This document shows positions 11,101 to 23,100 of a stretch of 64,000 nucleotides of DNA, in pieces. A model generated the notes under the pieces. It worked only from the letters and a program-made list of their open reading frames with translations. It was not told where the DNA came from and did not search any database. The stretch comes from Morinoia aosen (taxonomy: Eukaryota; Arthropoda; Malacostraca; Amphipoda; Talitridae), in contig JASJYW010000026.1 of the NCBI GenBank assembly GCA_030386875.1, forward strand, positions 10,124,246-10,188,245, given 5' to 3'. Numbering within the stretch: position 1 is the stretch's first letter; each line of letters opens with the position of its first letter. The position numbers and the translations under genes were made by a program.

Positions 11101-14100
11101 AAACGACGTGATTTTCACCGCATTCGGCCTAGGAATGGCCCAAAACACGCATTTTAGCTCTGTCGACCGTGGAATCGGCTATATATGCACTTTCCGCCTA
11201 TGTCGCCGCGGGAAACAGCAAACGACGTGATTTTCACCGCATTCGGCCTAGGAATGGCCCAAAACACGCATTTTAGCTCTGTCGACCGTGGAATCGGCTA
11301 AATATGCACTTTCCGCCTATGTCGCCACGGAACACATCAAACGACGTGATTTTCACCGCATTCGGCCTAGGAATGGCCCAAAACACGCATTTTAGCTCTG
11401 TTGACCGTGGAATCGGCTAAATATGCATTTTTTGCCTATGTCGCCACGGGAAACAGCAAACGACGTGATTTTCACCGCATTCGACCTAGGAATGGCCCAA
11501 AACACGCATTTTAGCTCTGTCGACCGTGGAATCGGCTAAATATGCACTTTCCGCCTATGTCGCCACGGGAAACAGCAAACGACGTGATTTTCACCGCATT
11601 CGGCCTAGGAATGGCCCAAAACACGCATTTTAGGTCTGTCGACCGTGGAATCGGCTAAATATGCACCTTCAACCTATGTCGCACCGGGAAACAGCAAACG
11701 ACGTGATTTTCACCGCATTCGGCCTAGGAATGGCCCATAACACGCATTTTAGCTCTGTCGACCGTGGAATCGGCTAAATATGCACTTTCCGCCTATGTCG
11801 CCACGGGAAACAGCAAACGACGTGATTTTCACCGCATTCGGCCTAAGAATGGCTCAAAACACGCATTTTAGCTCTGTCGACCGTGGAATCGGCTAAATAT
11901 GCACTTTCCGCCTATGTTGCCACGGGAAACAGCAAACGACGTGATTTTCACCGCATTCGGCCTAGGAATAGCCTAAAACACGCATTTTAGCTCTGTTGAC
12001 CGTGGAATCGGCTAAATATGCATTTTCCGCCTATGTCGCCACGGGAAACAGCAAACGACGTGATTTTCACCGCATTCAGCCTAGGAATGGCCCAAAACAC
12101 GCATTTTAGCTCTGTCGACCGTGGAATCGGCTAAATATGCACTTTCCACCTATGTCGCCACGGGAAACAGCAAACGACGTGATTTTCAACGCATTCGACC
12201 CATAAATGGCCCAAAACACGCATTTTAGCTCTGTCGACCGTAGAATCGGCTAAATATGCACTTTCCGCCTATGTCGCCACGGGAAACAGCAAACGATGTG
12301 ATTTTCACCGCATTCGGCCTAGAAATGGCCCAAAACACGCATTTTAGCTCTGTCGACCGTGGAATCGGCTAAATATGCACTTCCCGCCTATGTCGCCGCG
12401 GGAAACAGCAAACGACGTGATTTTCACCGCATTCGGCCTAGGAGTGGCCCAAAACACGCATTTTAGCTCTGTCGACCGTGGAATCGGCTAAATATGCACT
12501 TTCCGCCAATGTCGCCACGGGAAACTGCAAGCCACGTGATTTTCACCGCATTCGACCTAGGAATGGCCCAAAACACGCATTTTAGCTCTGTCGACCGTGG
12601 AATCGGCTAAATATGCACTTTCCGCCTATGTCGCCACGGGAAACAGCAAACGACGTGATTTTCACCGCGTTCGACCTAAGAATGGCCCAAAACACGCATT
12701 TTAGCTCTGTTGACCGTGGAATCGGCTATATATGCACTTTCCGCCTATGTCGCCACGGGAAACAGCAAACGACGTGATTTTCACCGCATTCGGCCTAGGA
12801 ATGGCCCAAAACACGCATTTTAGCTCTGTCGACCGTGGAATCGGCTAAATATGCACTTTCCGCCTATGTCGCCAGGGGAAACAGCAAACGACGTGATTTT
12901 CACCGCATTCGGAATAGGAACGGCCCAAAACACGCATTTTAGCTCTGTCGACCGTGGAATCGGCAAAATATGCACTTTCCGCCTATGTCGCCACGGGAAA
13001 CAGCAAACGACGTGATTTTCACCGCATTCGGCCTAAGAATGGCCCAAAACACGCATTTTAGCTCTGTCGACCGTGGAATCGGCTAAATATGCACTTTCCG
13101 CCTATGTCGCCACGGGAAACAGCAAACGACGTGATTTCACCGCATTCGGCCTAGGAATGGCCTAAAACACGCATTTTAGCTCTGTCGACCGTGGAATCGG
13201 CTAAATATGCACTTTCCGCCTATGTCGCCACGGGAAACAGCAAACGACGTGATTTTCACCGCATTCGGCCTATGAATGGCGCAAAACACGCATTTTAGCT
13301 CTGTCGACCGTGGAATCGGCTAAATATGCACTTTCCACCTATGTCGCCACGGGAAACAGCAAACGATGTGATTTTAACCGCATTCGGCCTAGGAATGGCC
13401 CAAAACATGCATTTTAGCTCTGTCGACCGTGGAATCGGCTAAAAATGCACTTTCCGCCTATGTCGCCACGGAAACAGCAAACGACGTGATTTTTACCGCT
13501 TCGACCTAGGAATGGCCCAAAAAACGCATTTTAGCTCTGTCGACCGTGGAATCGGCTAAATATGCACTTTCCACCTATGTCGCCACGGGAAACAGCAAAC
13601 GACGAGATTTTCACCGCATTCGACCTATTAATGGCCCAAAACACGCATTTTAGCTCAGTCGACCGTGAAATCGGCTAAATATGCACTTTCCGCCTATGTC
13701 GCCACGGGAAACAGCAAACGATGTGATTTTCACCGCATTCGGCCTAGGAATGGCCCAAAACACGCATTTTAACTCTGCCGACCGTGGAATCGGCTAAATA
13801 TGCACTTTCCGCCTATGTCGCCGCGGGAAACAGCAAACGACGTGATTTTCACCGCATTCGGCCGAGGAGTGGCCCAAAACACGCATTATAGCTATTTCGA
13901 CCGTGGAATCGGCTAAATATGCACTTTCCGCCTATGTCGCCACGGGAAACAGCAAACGACGTGATTTTCACCGCATTCGACCTAGGAGTGGCCCAAAACA
14001 CGCATTTTAGCTCTCTCGACCGTGGAATCGGCTAAATATGCACTTTCCGCCTATGTCGCCACGGGAAACAGCAAACGACGTGATTTTCACCGCGTTCGAC

Positions 14101-17100
14101 CTAGGAATGGCCCAAAACACGCATTTTAGCTCTGTCGACCGTGGAATCGGCTAAATATGCACTTTCCGCCTATGTCGCCACGGGAAACAGCAAACGACGT
14201 GATTTTCACCGAATTCGGCCTAGGAATGGCCCAAAACACGCATTTTAGCTCTGTCGACCGTGGAATCGGCTAAATATGCACTTTCCGCCTATGTCGCCAC
14301 GGGAAACAACAAACGACCTGATTTTTACCGCATTCGACGTAGGAATGGCCCAAAACACGCATTTTAGCTCTGTCGACCGTGGAATCGGCTAAATATGCAC
14401 TTTCCGCCTATGTCGCCACGGGAAACAGCAAACGACGTGATTTTCACCGCATTCGACCTTGGAATGGCCCAAAACAAGCATTTTAGCTCTGTTGACCGTG
14501 GAATCGGCTAAATATGCACTTTCCGCCTATGTCGCCACGGGAAACAACAAACGACGTGATTTTCAGCGCATTCGGCCTAGGAATGGCCCAAAACACGCAT
14601 TTTAGCTCTGTCGAAAGTGGAATCGGCTAAATATGCACTTTCAACCTATGTTGCCACGGGAAACAGCAAACGACGTTTTTTCACCGCATTCGGCCTAGGA
14701 ATGGCCCAAAACACGCATTTTAGCTCTGTCGACCGTGGAATCGGCTAAATATGCACGTTCCGCCTATGTCGCCACGGGAAATAGCAAACGACGTGATTTT
14801 CACCGCATTCGGCCTAGGAATGGCCCAAAACACGCATTTTAGCTCTGTCGACCGTGGAATCGGCTAAATATACACTTTCCGTCAATGTCGCCACGGGAAA
14901 CAGCAAACGACGTGATTTTCACCGCATTCGGCCTAGGAGTGGCCCAAAACACGCATTTTAGCTATGTCGACCGTGGAATCGGCTAAATATGCACTTTCCG
15001 CCTATGTCGCCACGGGAACAGCAAACGACGTGATTTTCACCGCATTCGGCCTAGGAATGGCCCAAAACACGCATTTTAGCTCTGTCGACCGTGGAATCGG
15101 CTATATATGCACTTTCCGCCTATGTCGCCGGGGAAACAGCAAACGACGTGATTTTCACCGCATTCGGCCTAGGAATGGCCCAAAACACGCATTATAGCTC
15201 TGTCGACCGTGGAATCGGCTAAATATGCACTTTCCGCCTATGTCGCCACGGAACACATCAAACGACGTGATTTTCACCGCATTCGGCCTAGGAATGGCCC
15301 AGAACACGCCTTTTAGCTCTGTCGACCGTGGAATCGGCTAAATATGCATTTTCCGCCTATGTCGCCACGGGAAACAGCAAACGAGTGATTTTCACCGCAT
15401 TCGACCTAGGAATGGCCCAAAACACGCATTTTAGCTCTGTCGACCGTGGAATCGGCTATATATGCACTTTCCGCCTATGTCGCCACGGGAAACAGCAAAC
15501 GACGTGATTTTCAACGCGTTCGACCTAGGAATGGCCCAAAACACGCATTTTAGCTCTGTCGACCGTGGAATCGGCTATATATGCACTCTCCGCCTATGTC
15601 GCCCTGGGAAACAGCAAACGACGTGATTTTCACCGCATTCGGCCTAGGAATGACCCAAAACACGCATTTTAGCTCTGTCGATCGTGGAATCGGCTAAATA
15701 TGCACTTTCCGCTTATGTCGCCACGGGAAACAACAAACGACGTGATTTTCACCGCATTCGGCCTAGGAATGACCCAAAACACGCATTTCAGCTCTGTCGA
15801 CCGTGGAATCAGCTAAATATGCAATTTCCGCCTATGTCGCCACGGGAAACAGCAAACGACGTGATTTTTACCGCATTCGACCTAGGAATGGCCCAAAAAA
15901 CGCATTTTAGCTCTGTCGACCGTGGAATCGGCTAAATATGCACTTTCCGCCTATGTCGCCGCGGGAAATAGCAAACGACGTGATTTTCACCGCATTCGGC
16001 CTAGGAATGGCCCAAAACACGCATTTTAGCTCTGTCGACCGTGGAATCGGCTATATATGCACTTTCCGCCTATGTCGCCGCGGGAAACAGAAAACGACGT
16101 GATTTTCATCGCATTCGGCCTAGGAATGGCCCAAAACACGCATTTTAGCTCTGTCGACCGTGGAATCGGCTAAATATGCACTTTCCGCCTATGTCGCCAC
16201 GGAACACATCAAACGACGTGATTTTCACCGCATTCGGCCTAGGAATGGCCCAAAACACGCATTTTAGCTCTGTCGACCGTGGAATCGGCTAAATATGCAT
16301 TTTCCGCCTATGTCGCCACGGGAAACAGCAAACGACGTGATTTTCACCGCATTCGACCTAGGAATGGCCCAAAACACGCATTTTAGCTCTGTCGACCGTG
16401 GAATCGGCTAAATATGCACTTCCGCCTATGTCGCCACGGGAAACAGCAAACGACGTGATTTTCACCGCGTTCGACCTAGGAATGGCCCAAAACAAGCATT
16501 TTAGCTCTGTCGACCGTGGAATCGGCTATACATGCACTTTCCGCCTATGTCGCCGCGGGAAAGAGCAAACGACGTGATTTTCACCGCATTCGGCCTAGGA
16601 ATGGCCCAAAACACGCATTTTAGGTCTGTCGACCGTGGAATCGGCTAAATATGCACCTTCAACCTATGTCGCACCGGGAAACAGCAAACGACGTGATTTT
16701 CACCGCATTCGGCCCTAGGAATGGCCCAAAACACGCATTTTAGCTCTGTCGACCGTGGAATCGGCTAATATGCACTTTCCACCTATGTCGCCACGGGAAA
16801 CAGCAAACGACGTGTTTTTCAACGCATTCGACCTATTAATGGCCCAAAACACGCATTTTAGCTCTGTCGACCGTGGAATCGGCTAAATATGCACTTTCCG
16901 CCTATGTCGCCACGGGAAACAGCAAACGATGTGATTTTCACCGCATTCGGCCTAGAAATGGCCCAAAACACGCATTTTAGCTCTGTCGACCGTGGAATCG
17001 GCTAAATATGCACTTTCCGCCTATGTCGCGCGCGGGAAACAGCAAACGACGTGATTTTCACCGCATTCGGCCTAGGAGTGGCCCAAAACACGCATTTTAG

Positions 17101-20100
17101 CTCTGTCGACCGTGGAATCGGCTAAATATGCACTTTCCGCCAATGTCGCCACGGGAAACTGCAAGCCACGTGATTTTCACCGCATTCGACCTAGGAATGG
17201 CCCAAAACACGCATTTTAGCTCTGTCGACTGTGGAATCGGCTAAATATGCACTTTCCGCCTCTGTCGCCACGGGAAACAGCAAACGACGTGATTTTCACC
17301 GCGTTCGACCTAAGAATGGCTCAAAACACGCATTTTATTTCTGTTGACCGTGGAATCGGCTATATATGCACTTTCCGCCTATGTCGCCACGGGAAACAGC
17401 AAACGACGTGATTTTCACCGCATTCGCCCTCGGAATGGCCCAAAACACGCATTTTAGCTCTGTCGACCGTGGAATCGGCTAAATATGCACTTTCCGCCTA
17501 TGTCGCCAGGGGAAACAGCAAACGACGTGATTTTCACCGCATTCGGCCTAGGAACGGCCCAAAACACGCATTTTAGCTCTGTCGACCGTGGAATCGGCTA
17601 AATATGCACTTTCCGCCTATGTCGCCACGGGAAACAGCAAACGACGTGATTTTCACCGCATTCGGCCTAAGAATGGCCCAAAACACGCATTTTAGCTCTG
17701 TCGACCGTGGAATCGGCTAAATATGCACTTTCCGCCTATGTCGCCACGGGAAACAGCAAACGACGTGATTTCACCGCATTCGGCCTAGGAATGGCCTAAA
17801 ACACGCATTTTAGCTCTGTCGACCGTGGAATCGGCTAAATATGCACTTTCCGCCTATGTCGCCACGGGAAACAGCAAACGACGTGATTTTCACCGCATTC
17901 GGCCTATGAATGGCGCAAAACACGCATTTTAGCTCTGTCGACCGTGGAATCGGCTAAATATGCACTTTCCACCTATGTCGCCACGGGAAACAGCAAACGA
18001 CGTGATTTTCACCGCATTCGGCCTAGGAATGGCCCAAAACACGCATTTTAGCTCTGTCGACCGTGGAATCGGCTAAATATGCACTTTCCGCCTATGTCGC
18101 CACGGGAAACAGCAAACGACGTGATTTTCACCGCATTCGACCTAAGAATGGCCCAAAACACGCATTTTAGCTCTGTCGACCGTGGAATCGGCTAAATATG
18201 CACTTTCCGCCTATGTCGCCACGGGAAACAGCAAACGACGTGATTCCACCGCATTCGGCCTAGGAATGGCCTAAAACACGCATTTTAGCTCTGTCGACCG
18301 TGGAATCGGCTTAATATGCACTTTCCGCCTATGTCGCCACGCTAATCAGCAAACGACGTGATTTTCACCGCATTCGGCCTATGAATGGCCCAAAACACGC
18401 ATTTTAGCTCTGTCGACCGTGGAATCGGCTAAATATGCACTTTCCACCTATGTCGCCACGGGAAACAGCAAACGACGTGATTTTCACCGCATTCGGCCTA
18501 GAAATGGCCCAAGACACGCATTTTAGCTCTGTCGACCGTGGAATCGGCTAAATATGCACTTTCCGCCTATGTCGCCACGGGAAACAGCAAACGACGTGAT
18601 TTTTACCGCATTCGACCTAGGAATGGCCAAAAAAACGCATTTTAGCTCTGTCGACCGTGGAATCGGCTAAATATGCACTTTCCACCTATGTCGCCGCGGG
18701 AAACAGCAAACGACGTGATTTTCACCGCATTCGGCCTAGGAGTGGCCCAAAACACGCATTTTAGCTATTTCGACCGTGGAATCGGCTAAGTATGCACTTT
18801 CCGCCTATGTCGCCACGGGAAACAGCAAACGACGTGATTTTCACCGCATTCGACCTAGGAGTGGCCCAAAACACGCATTTTAGCTCTGTCGACCGTGGAA
18901 TCGGCTAAATATGCACTTTCCGCCTATGTCGCCACGGGAAATAGCAAACGACGTGATTTTCACCGCATTCGGCCTAGGAATGGCCCAAAACACGCATTTT
19001 AGCTCTGTCGACCGTGGAATCGGCTATATATGCACTTTCCGCCTATGTCGCCGCGGGAAACAGCAAACGACGTGATTTTCACCGCATTCGGCCTAGGAAT
19101 GGCCCAAAACACGCATTTTAGCTCTGTCGACCGTGGAATCGGCTAAATATGCACTTTCCGCTATGTCGCCACGGAACACATCAAACGACGTGATTTTCAC
19201 CGCATTCGGCCTAGGAATGGCCCAAAACACGCATTTTAGCTCTGTTGACCGTGGAATCGGCTAAATATGCATTTTCCGCCTATGTCGCCACGGGAAACAG
19301 CAAACGACGTGATTTTCACCGCATTCGACCTAGGAATGGCCCAAAACACGCATTTTAGCTCTGTCGACCGTGGAATCGGCTAAATATGCACTTTCCGCCT
19401 ATGTCGCCACGGGAAACAGCAAACGACGTGATTTTCACCGCGTTCGACCTAGGAATGGCCCAAAACAAGCATTTTAGCTCTGTCGACCGTGGAATCGGCT
19501 ATACATGCACTTTCCGCCTATGTCGCCGCGGGAAAGAGCAAACGACGTGATTTTCACCGCATTCGGCCTAGGAATGGCCCAAAACACGCATTTTAGGTCT
19601 GTCGACCGTGGAATCGGCTAAATATGCACCTTCAACCTATGTCGCACCGGGGAAACAGCAAACGACGTGATTTTCACCACATTCGGCCTAGGAATGGCCC
19701 AAAACACGCATTTTAGCTCTGTCGACCGTGGAATCGGCTAAATATGCACTTTCCGCCTATGTCGCCACGGGAAACAGCAAACGACGTGATTTTCACCGCA
19801 TTCGGCCTAAGAATGGCTCAAAACACGCATTTTAGCTCTGTCGACAGTGGAATCGGCTAAATATGCACTTTCCGCCTATGTCGCCACGGGAAACAGCAAA
19901 CGACGTGATTTTCACCGCATTCGGCCTAGGAATAACCTAAAACACGCATTTTAGCTCTGTTGACCGTGTAATCGGCTAAATATGCACTTTCCGCCTATGT
20001 CGCCACGGGAAACAGCAAACGACGTGATTTTCACCGCATTCAGCCTAGGAATGGCCCAAAACACGCGTTTTAGCTCTGTCGACCGTGGAATCGGCTAAAT

Positions 20101-22580
20101 ATGCACTTTCCACCTATGTCGCCACGGGAAACAGCAAACGACGTGATTTTCAACGCATTCGACCTATAAATGGCCCAAAACACGCATTTTAGCTCTGTCG
20201 ACCGTAGAATAGGCTAAATATGCACTTTCCGCCTATGTCGCCACGGGAAACAGCAAACGATGTGATTTTCACCGCATTCGGCCTAGAAATGGCCCAAAAC
20301 ACGCATTTTAGCTCTGTCGACCGTGGAATCGGCTAAATATGCACTTCCCGCCTATGTCGCGCGGGAAACAGCAAACGACGTGATTTTCACCGCATTCGGC
20401 CTAGGAGTGGCCCAAACACGCATTTTAGCTCTGTCGACCGTGGAATCGGCTAAATATGCACTTTCCGCCAATGTCGCCACGGGAAACTGCAAGCCACGTG
20501 ATTTTCACCGCATTCGACCTAGGAATGGCCCAAAACACGCATTTTAGCTCTGTCGACCGTGGAATCGGCTAAATATGCACTTTCCGCCTATGTCGCCACG
20601 GGAAACAGCAAACGACGTGATTTTCACCGCGTTCGACCTAAGAATGGCCCAAAACACGCATTTTAGCTCTGTTGACCGTGGAATCGGCTATATATGCACT
20701 TTCCGCCTATGTCGCCACGGGAAACAGCAAACGACGTGATTTTCACCGCATTCGGCCTAGGAATGGCCCAAAACACGCATTTTAGCTCTGTCGACCGTGG
20801 AATCGGCTAAATATGCACTTTCCGCCTATGTCGCCAGGGGAAACAGCAAACGACGTGATTTTCACCGCATTCGGAATAGGAACGGCCCAAAACACGCATT
20901 TTAGCTCTGTCGACCGTGGAATCGGCAAAATATGCACTTTCCGCCTATGTCCGCCACGGGAAACAGCAAACGACGTGATTTTCACCGCATTCGGCCTAAG
21001 AATGGCCCAAAACACGCATTTTAGCTCTGTCGACCGTGGAATCGGCTAAATATGCACTTTCCGCCTATGTCGCCACGGGAAACAGCAAACGACGTGATTT
21101 CACCGCATTCGGCCTAGGAATGGCCTAAAACACGCATTTTAGCTCTGTCGACCGTGGAATCGGCTAAATATGCACTTTCCGCCTATGTCGCCACGGGAAA
21201 CAGCAAACGACGTGATTTTCACCGCATTCGGCCTATGAATGGCGCAAAACACGCATTTTAGCTCTGTCGACCGTGGAATCGGCTAAATATGCACTTTCCA
21301 CCTATGTCGCCACGGGAAACAGCAAACGATGTGATTTTAACCGCATTCGGCCTAGGAATGGCCCAAAACATGCATTTTAGCTCTGTCGACCGTGGAATCG
21401 GCTAAATATGCACTTTCCGCCTATGTCGCCACGGGAAACAGCAAACGACGTGATTTTTACCGCATTCGACCTAGGAATGGCTCAAAAAACGCATTTTAGC
21501 TCTGTCGACCGTGGAATCGGCTAAATATGCACTTTCCACCTATGTCGCCACGGGAAACAGCAAACGACGTGATTTTCACCGCATTCGACCTATTAATGGC
21601 CAAAACACGCATTTTAGCTCTGTCGACCGTGAAATCGGCTAAATATGCACTTTCCGCCTATGTCGCCACGGGAAACAGCAAACGATGTGATTTTCACCGC
21701 ATTCGGCCTAGGAATGGCCCAAAACACGCATTTTAACTCTGCCGACCGTGGAATCGGCTAAATATGCACTTTCCGCCTATGTCGCCGCGGGAAACAGCAA
21801 ACGACGTGATTTTCACCGCATTCGGCCGAGGAGTGGCCCAAAACACGCATTTTAGCTATTTCGATCGTGGAATCGGCTAAATATGCACTTTCCGCCTATG
21901 TCGCCACGGGAAAAAGCAAACGACGTGATTTTCACCGCATTCGACCTAGGAGTGGCCCAAAACACGCATTTTAGCTCTGTCGACCGTGGAATCGGCTAAA
22001 TATGCACTTTCCGCCTATGTCGCCACGGGAAACAGCAAACGACGTGATTTTCACCGCGTTCGGCCTAGGAATGGCCCAAAACACGCATTTTAGCTCTGTC
22101 GACCGTGGAATCGGCTAAATATGCACTTTCCGCCTATGTCGCCACGGGAAACAGCAAACGAGGTGATTTTCACCGAATTCGGCCTAGGAATGGCTCAAAA
22201 CACGCATTTTAGCTCTGTCGACCGTGGAATCGGCTAAATATTCACTTTCCGCCTATGTCGCCACGGGAAACAACAAACGACCTGATTTTTACCGCATTCG
22301 ACCTAGGAATGGCCCAAAACACGCATTTTAGCTCTGTCGACCGTGGAATCGGCTAAATATGCACTTTCCGCCTATGTCGCCACGGGAAACAGCAAACGAC
22401 GTGATTTTCACCGCATTCGACCTTGGAATGCCCAAAACAAGCATTTTTAGCTCTGTTGACCGTGGAATCGGCTAAATATGCACTTTCCGCCTATGTCGCC
22501 ACGGGAAACAACAAACGACGTGATTTTCACCGCATTCGGCCTAGGAATGGCCCAAAACACGCATTTTAGCTCTGTCGACA
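5188..22580 (+). repeat. 119-bp satellite array, block 1 (+ orientation, about 146 monomers)
   Basis: Continuous head-to-tail array with a period of 119 bp, for example CCGTGGAATCGG recurring at 5221 and 5340. My consensus monomer is about 51% GC with about 11 CpG. Almost every unit carries GTCGAC and CCTAGG. Variant monomers recur in the same order at long range. GGAATAGGAACGG is at about 5417, 12912 and 20873. CTGCAAGCCAC is at about 9670, 12525, 17160 and 20490. ACGACCTGATTTTT is at about 6821, 9794, 14312 and 22276. This shows a higher-order repeat of about 63-67 monomers with an internal duplication of about 24-25 monomers. ORFs of 70-80 codons here are by-products of the repeat; 119 is not a multiple of three. 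Confidence 0.98.
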
Positions 22581-22600
22581 GTAGTTAGTAGTTTAGTTAG
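22581..22600. other. Non-satellite tail at contig end
   Basis: The last 20 bases before the gap (GTAGTTAGTAGTTTAGTTAG) do not belong to the monomer. They look like a degenerate TTAG-rich run. They may be low-quality read-end sequence or the start of another repeat. Confidence 0.5.
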
Positions 22601-23100
22601 NNNNNNNNNNNNNNNNNNNNNNNNNNNNNNNNNNNNNNNNNNNNNNNNNNNNNNNNNNNNNNNNNNNNNNNNNNNNNNNNNNNNNNNNNNNNNNNNNNNN
22701 NNNNNNNNNNNNNNNNNNNNNNNNNNNNNNNNNNNNNNNNNNNNNNNNNNNNNNNNNNNNNNNNNNNNNNNNNNNNNNNNNNNNNNNNNNNNNNNNNNNN
22801 NNNNNNNNNNNNNNNNNNNNNNNNNNNNNNNNNNNNNNNNNNNNNNNNNNNNNNNNNNNNNNNNNNNNNNNNNNNNNNNNNNNNNNNNNNNNNNNNNNNN
22901 NNNNNNNNNNNNNNNNNNNNNNNNNNNNNNNNNNNNNNNNNNNNNNNNNNNNNNNNNNNNNNNNNNNNNNNNNNNNNNNNNNNNNNNNNNNNNNNNNNNN
23001 NNNNNNNNNNNNNNNNNNNNNNNNNNNNNNNNNNNNNNNNNNNNNNNNNNNNNNNNNNNNNNNNNNNNNNNNNNNNNNNNNNNNNNNNNNNNNNNNNNNN
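22601..23100. other. Assembly gap, 500 N
   Basis: Exactly 500 N, a conventional placeholder for a gap of unknown length. Satellite orientation and subfamily both change across it. ORFs reported through it are meaningless. Confidence 0.99.

Noticed and set aside
10930-11157. Many 60-120 codon ORFs in the satellite blocks with similar peptides (for example SAYVATGNSKRRDFHRIRPR)
   Set aside because: They arise because the 119-bp monomer has long stop-free stretches and shifts frame from unit to unit. They occur on both strands, start and end at repeat variants, and have no promoter or unique sequence.
5188-22580. CENP-B box in the monomer
   Set aside because: The closest match, around ATTCGGCCTAGGAATGG, has the TTCG and central A but lacks the CGGG half of the box.
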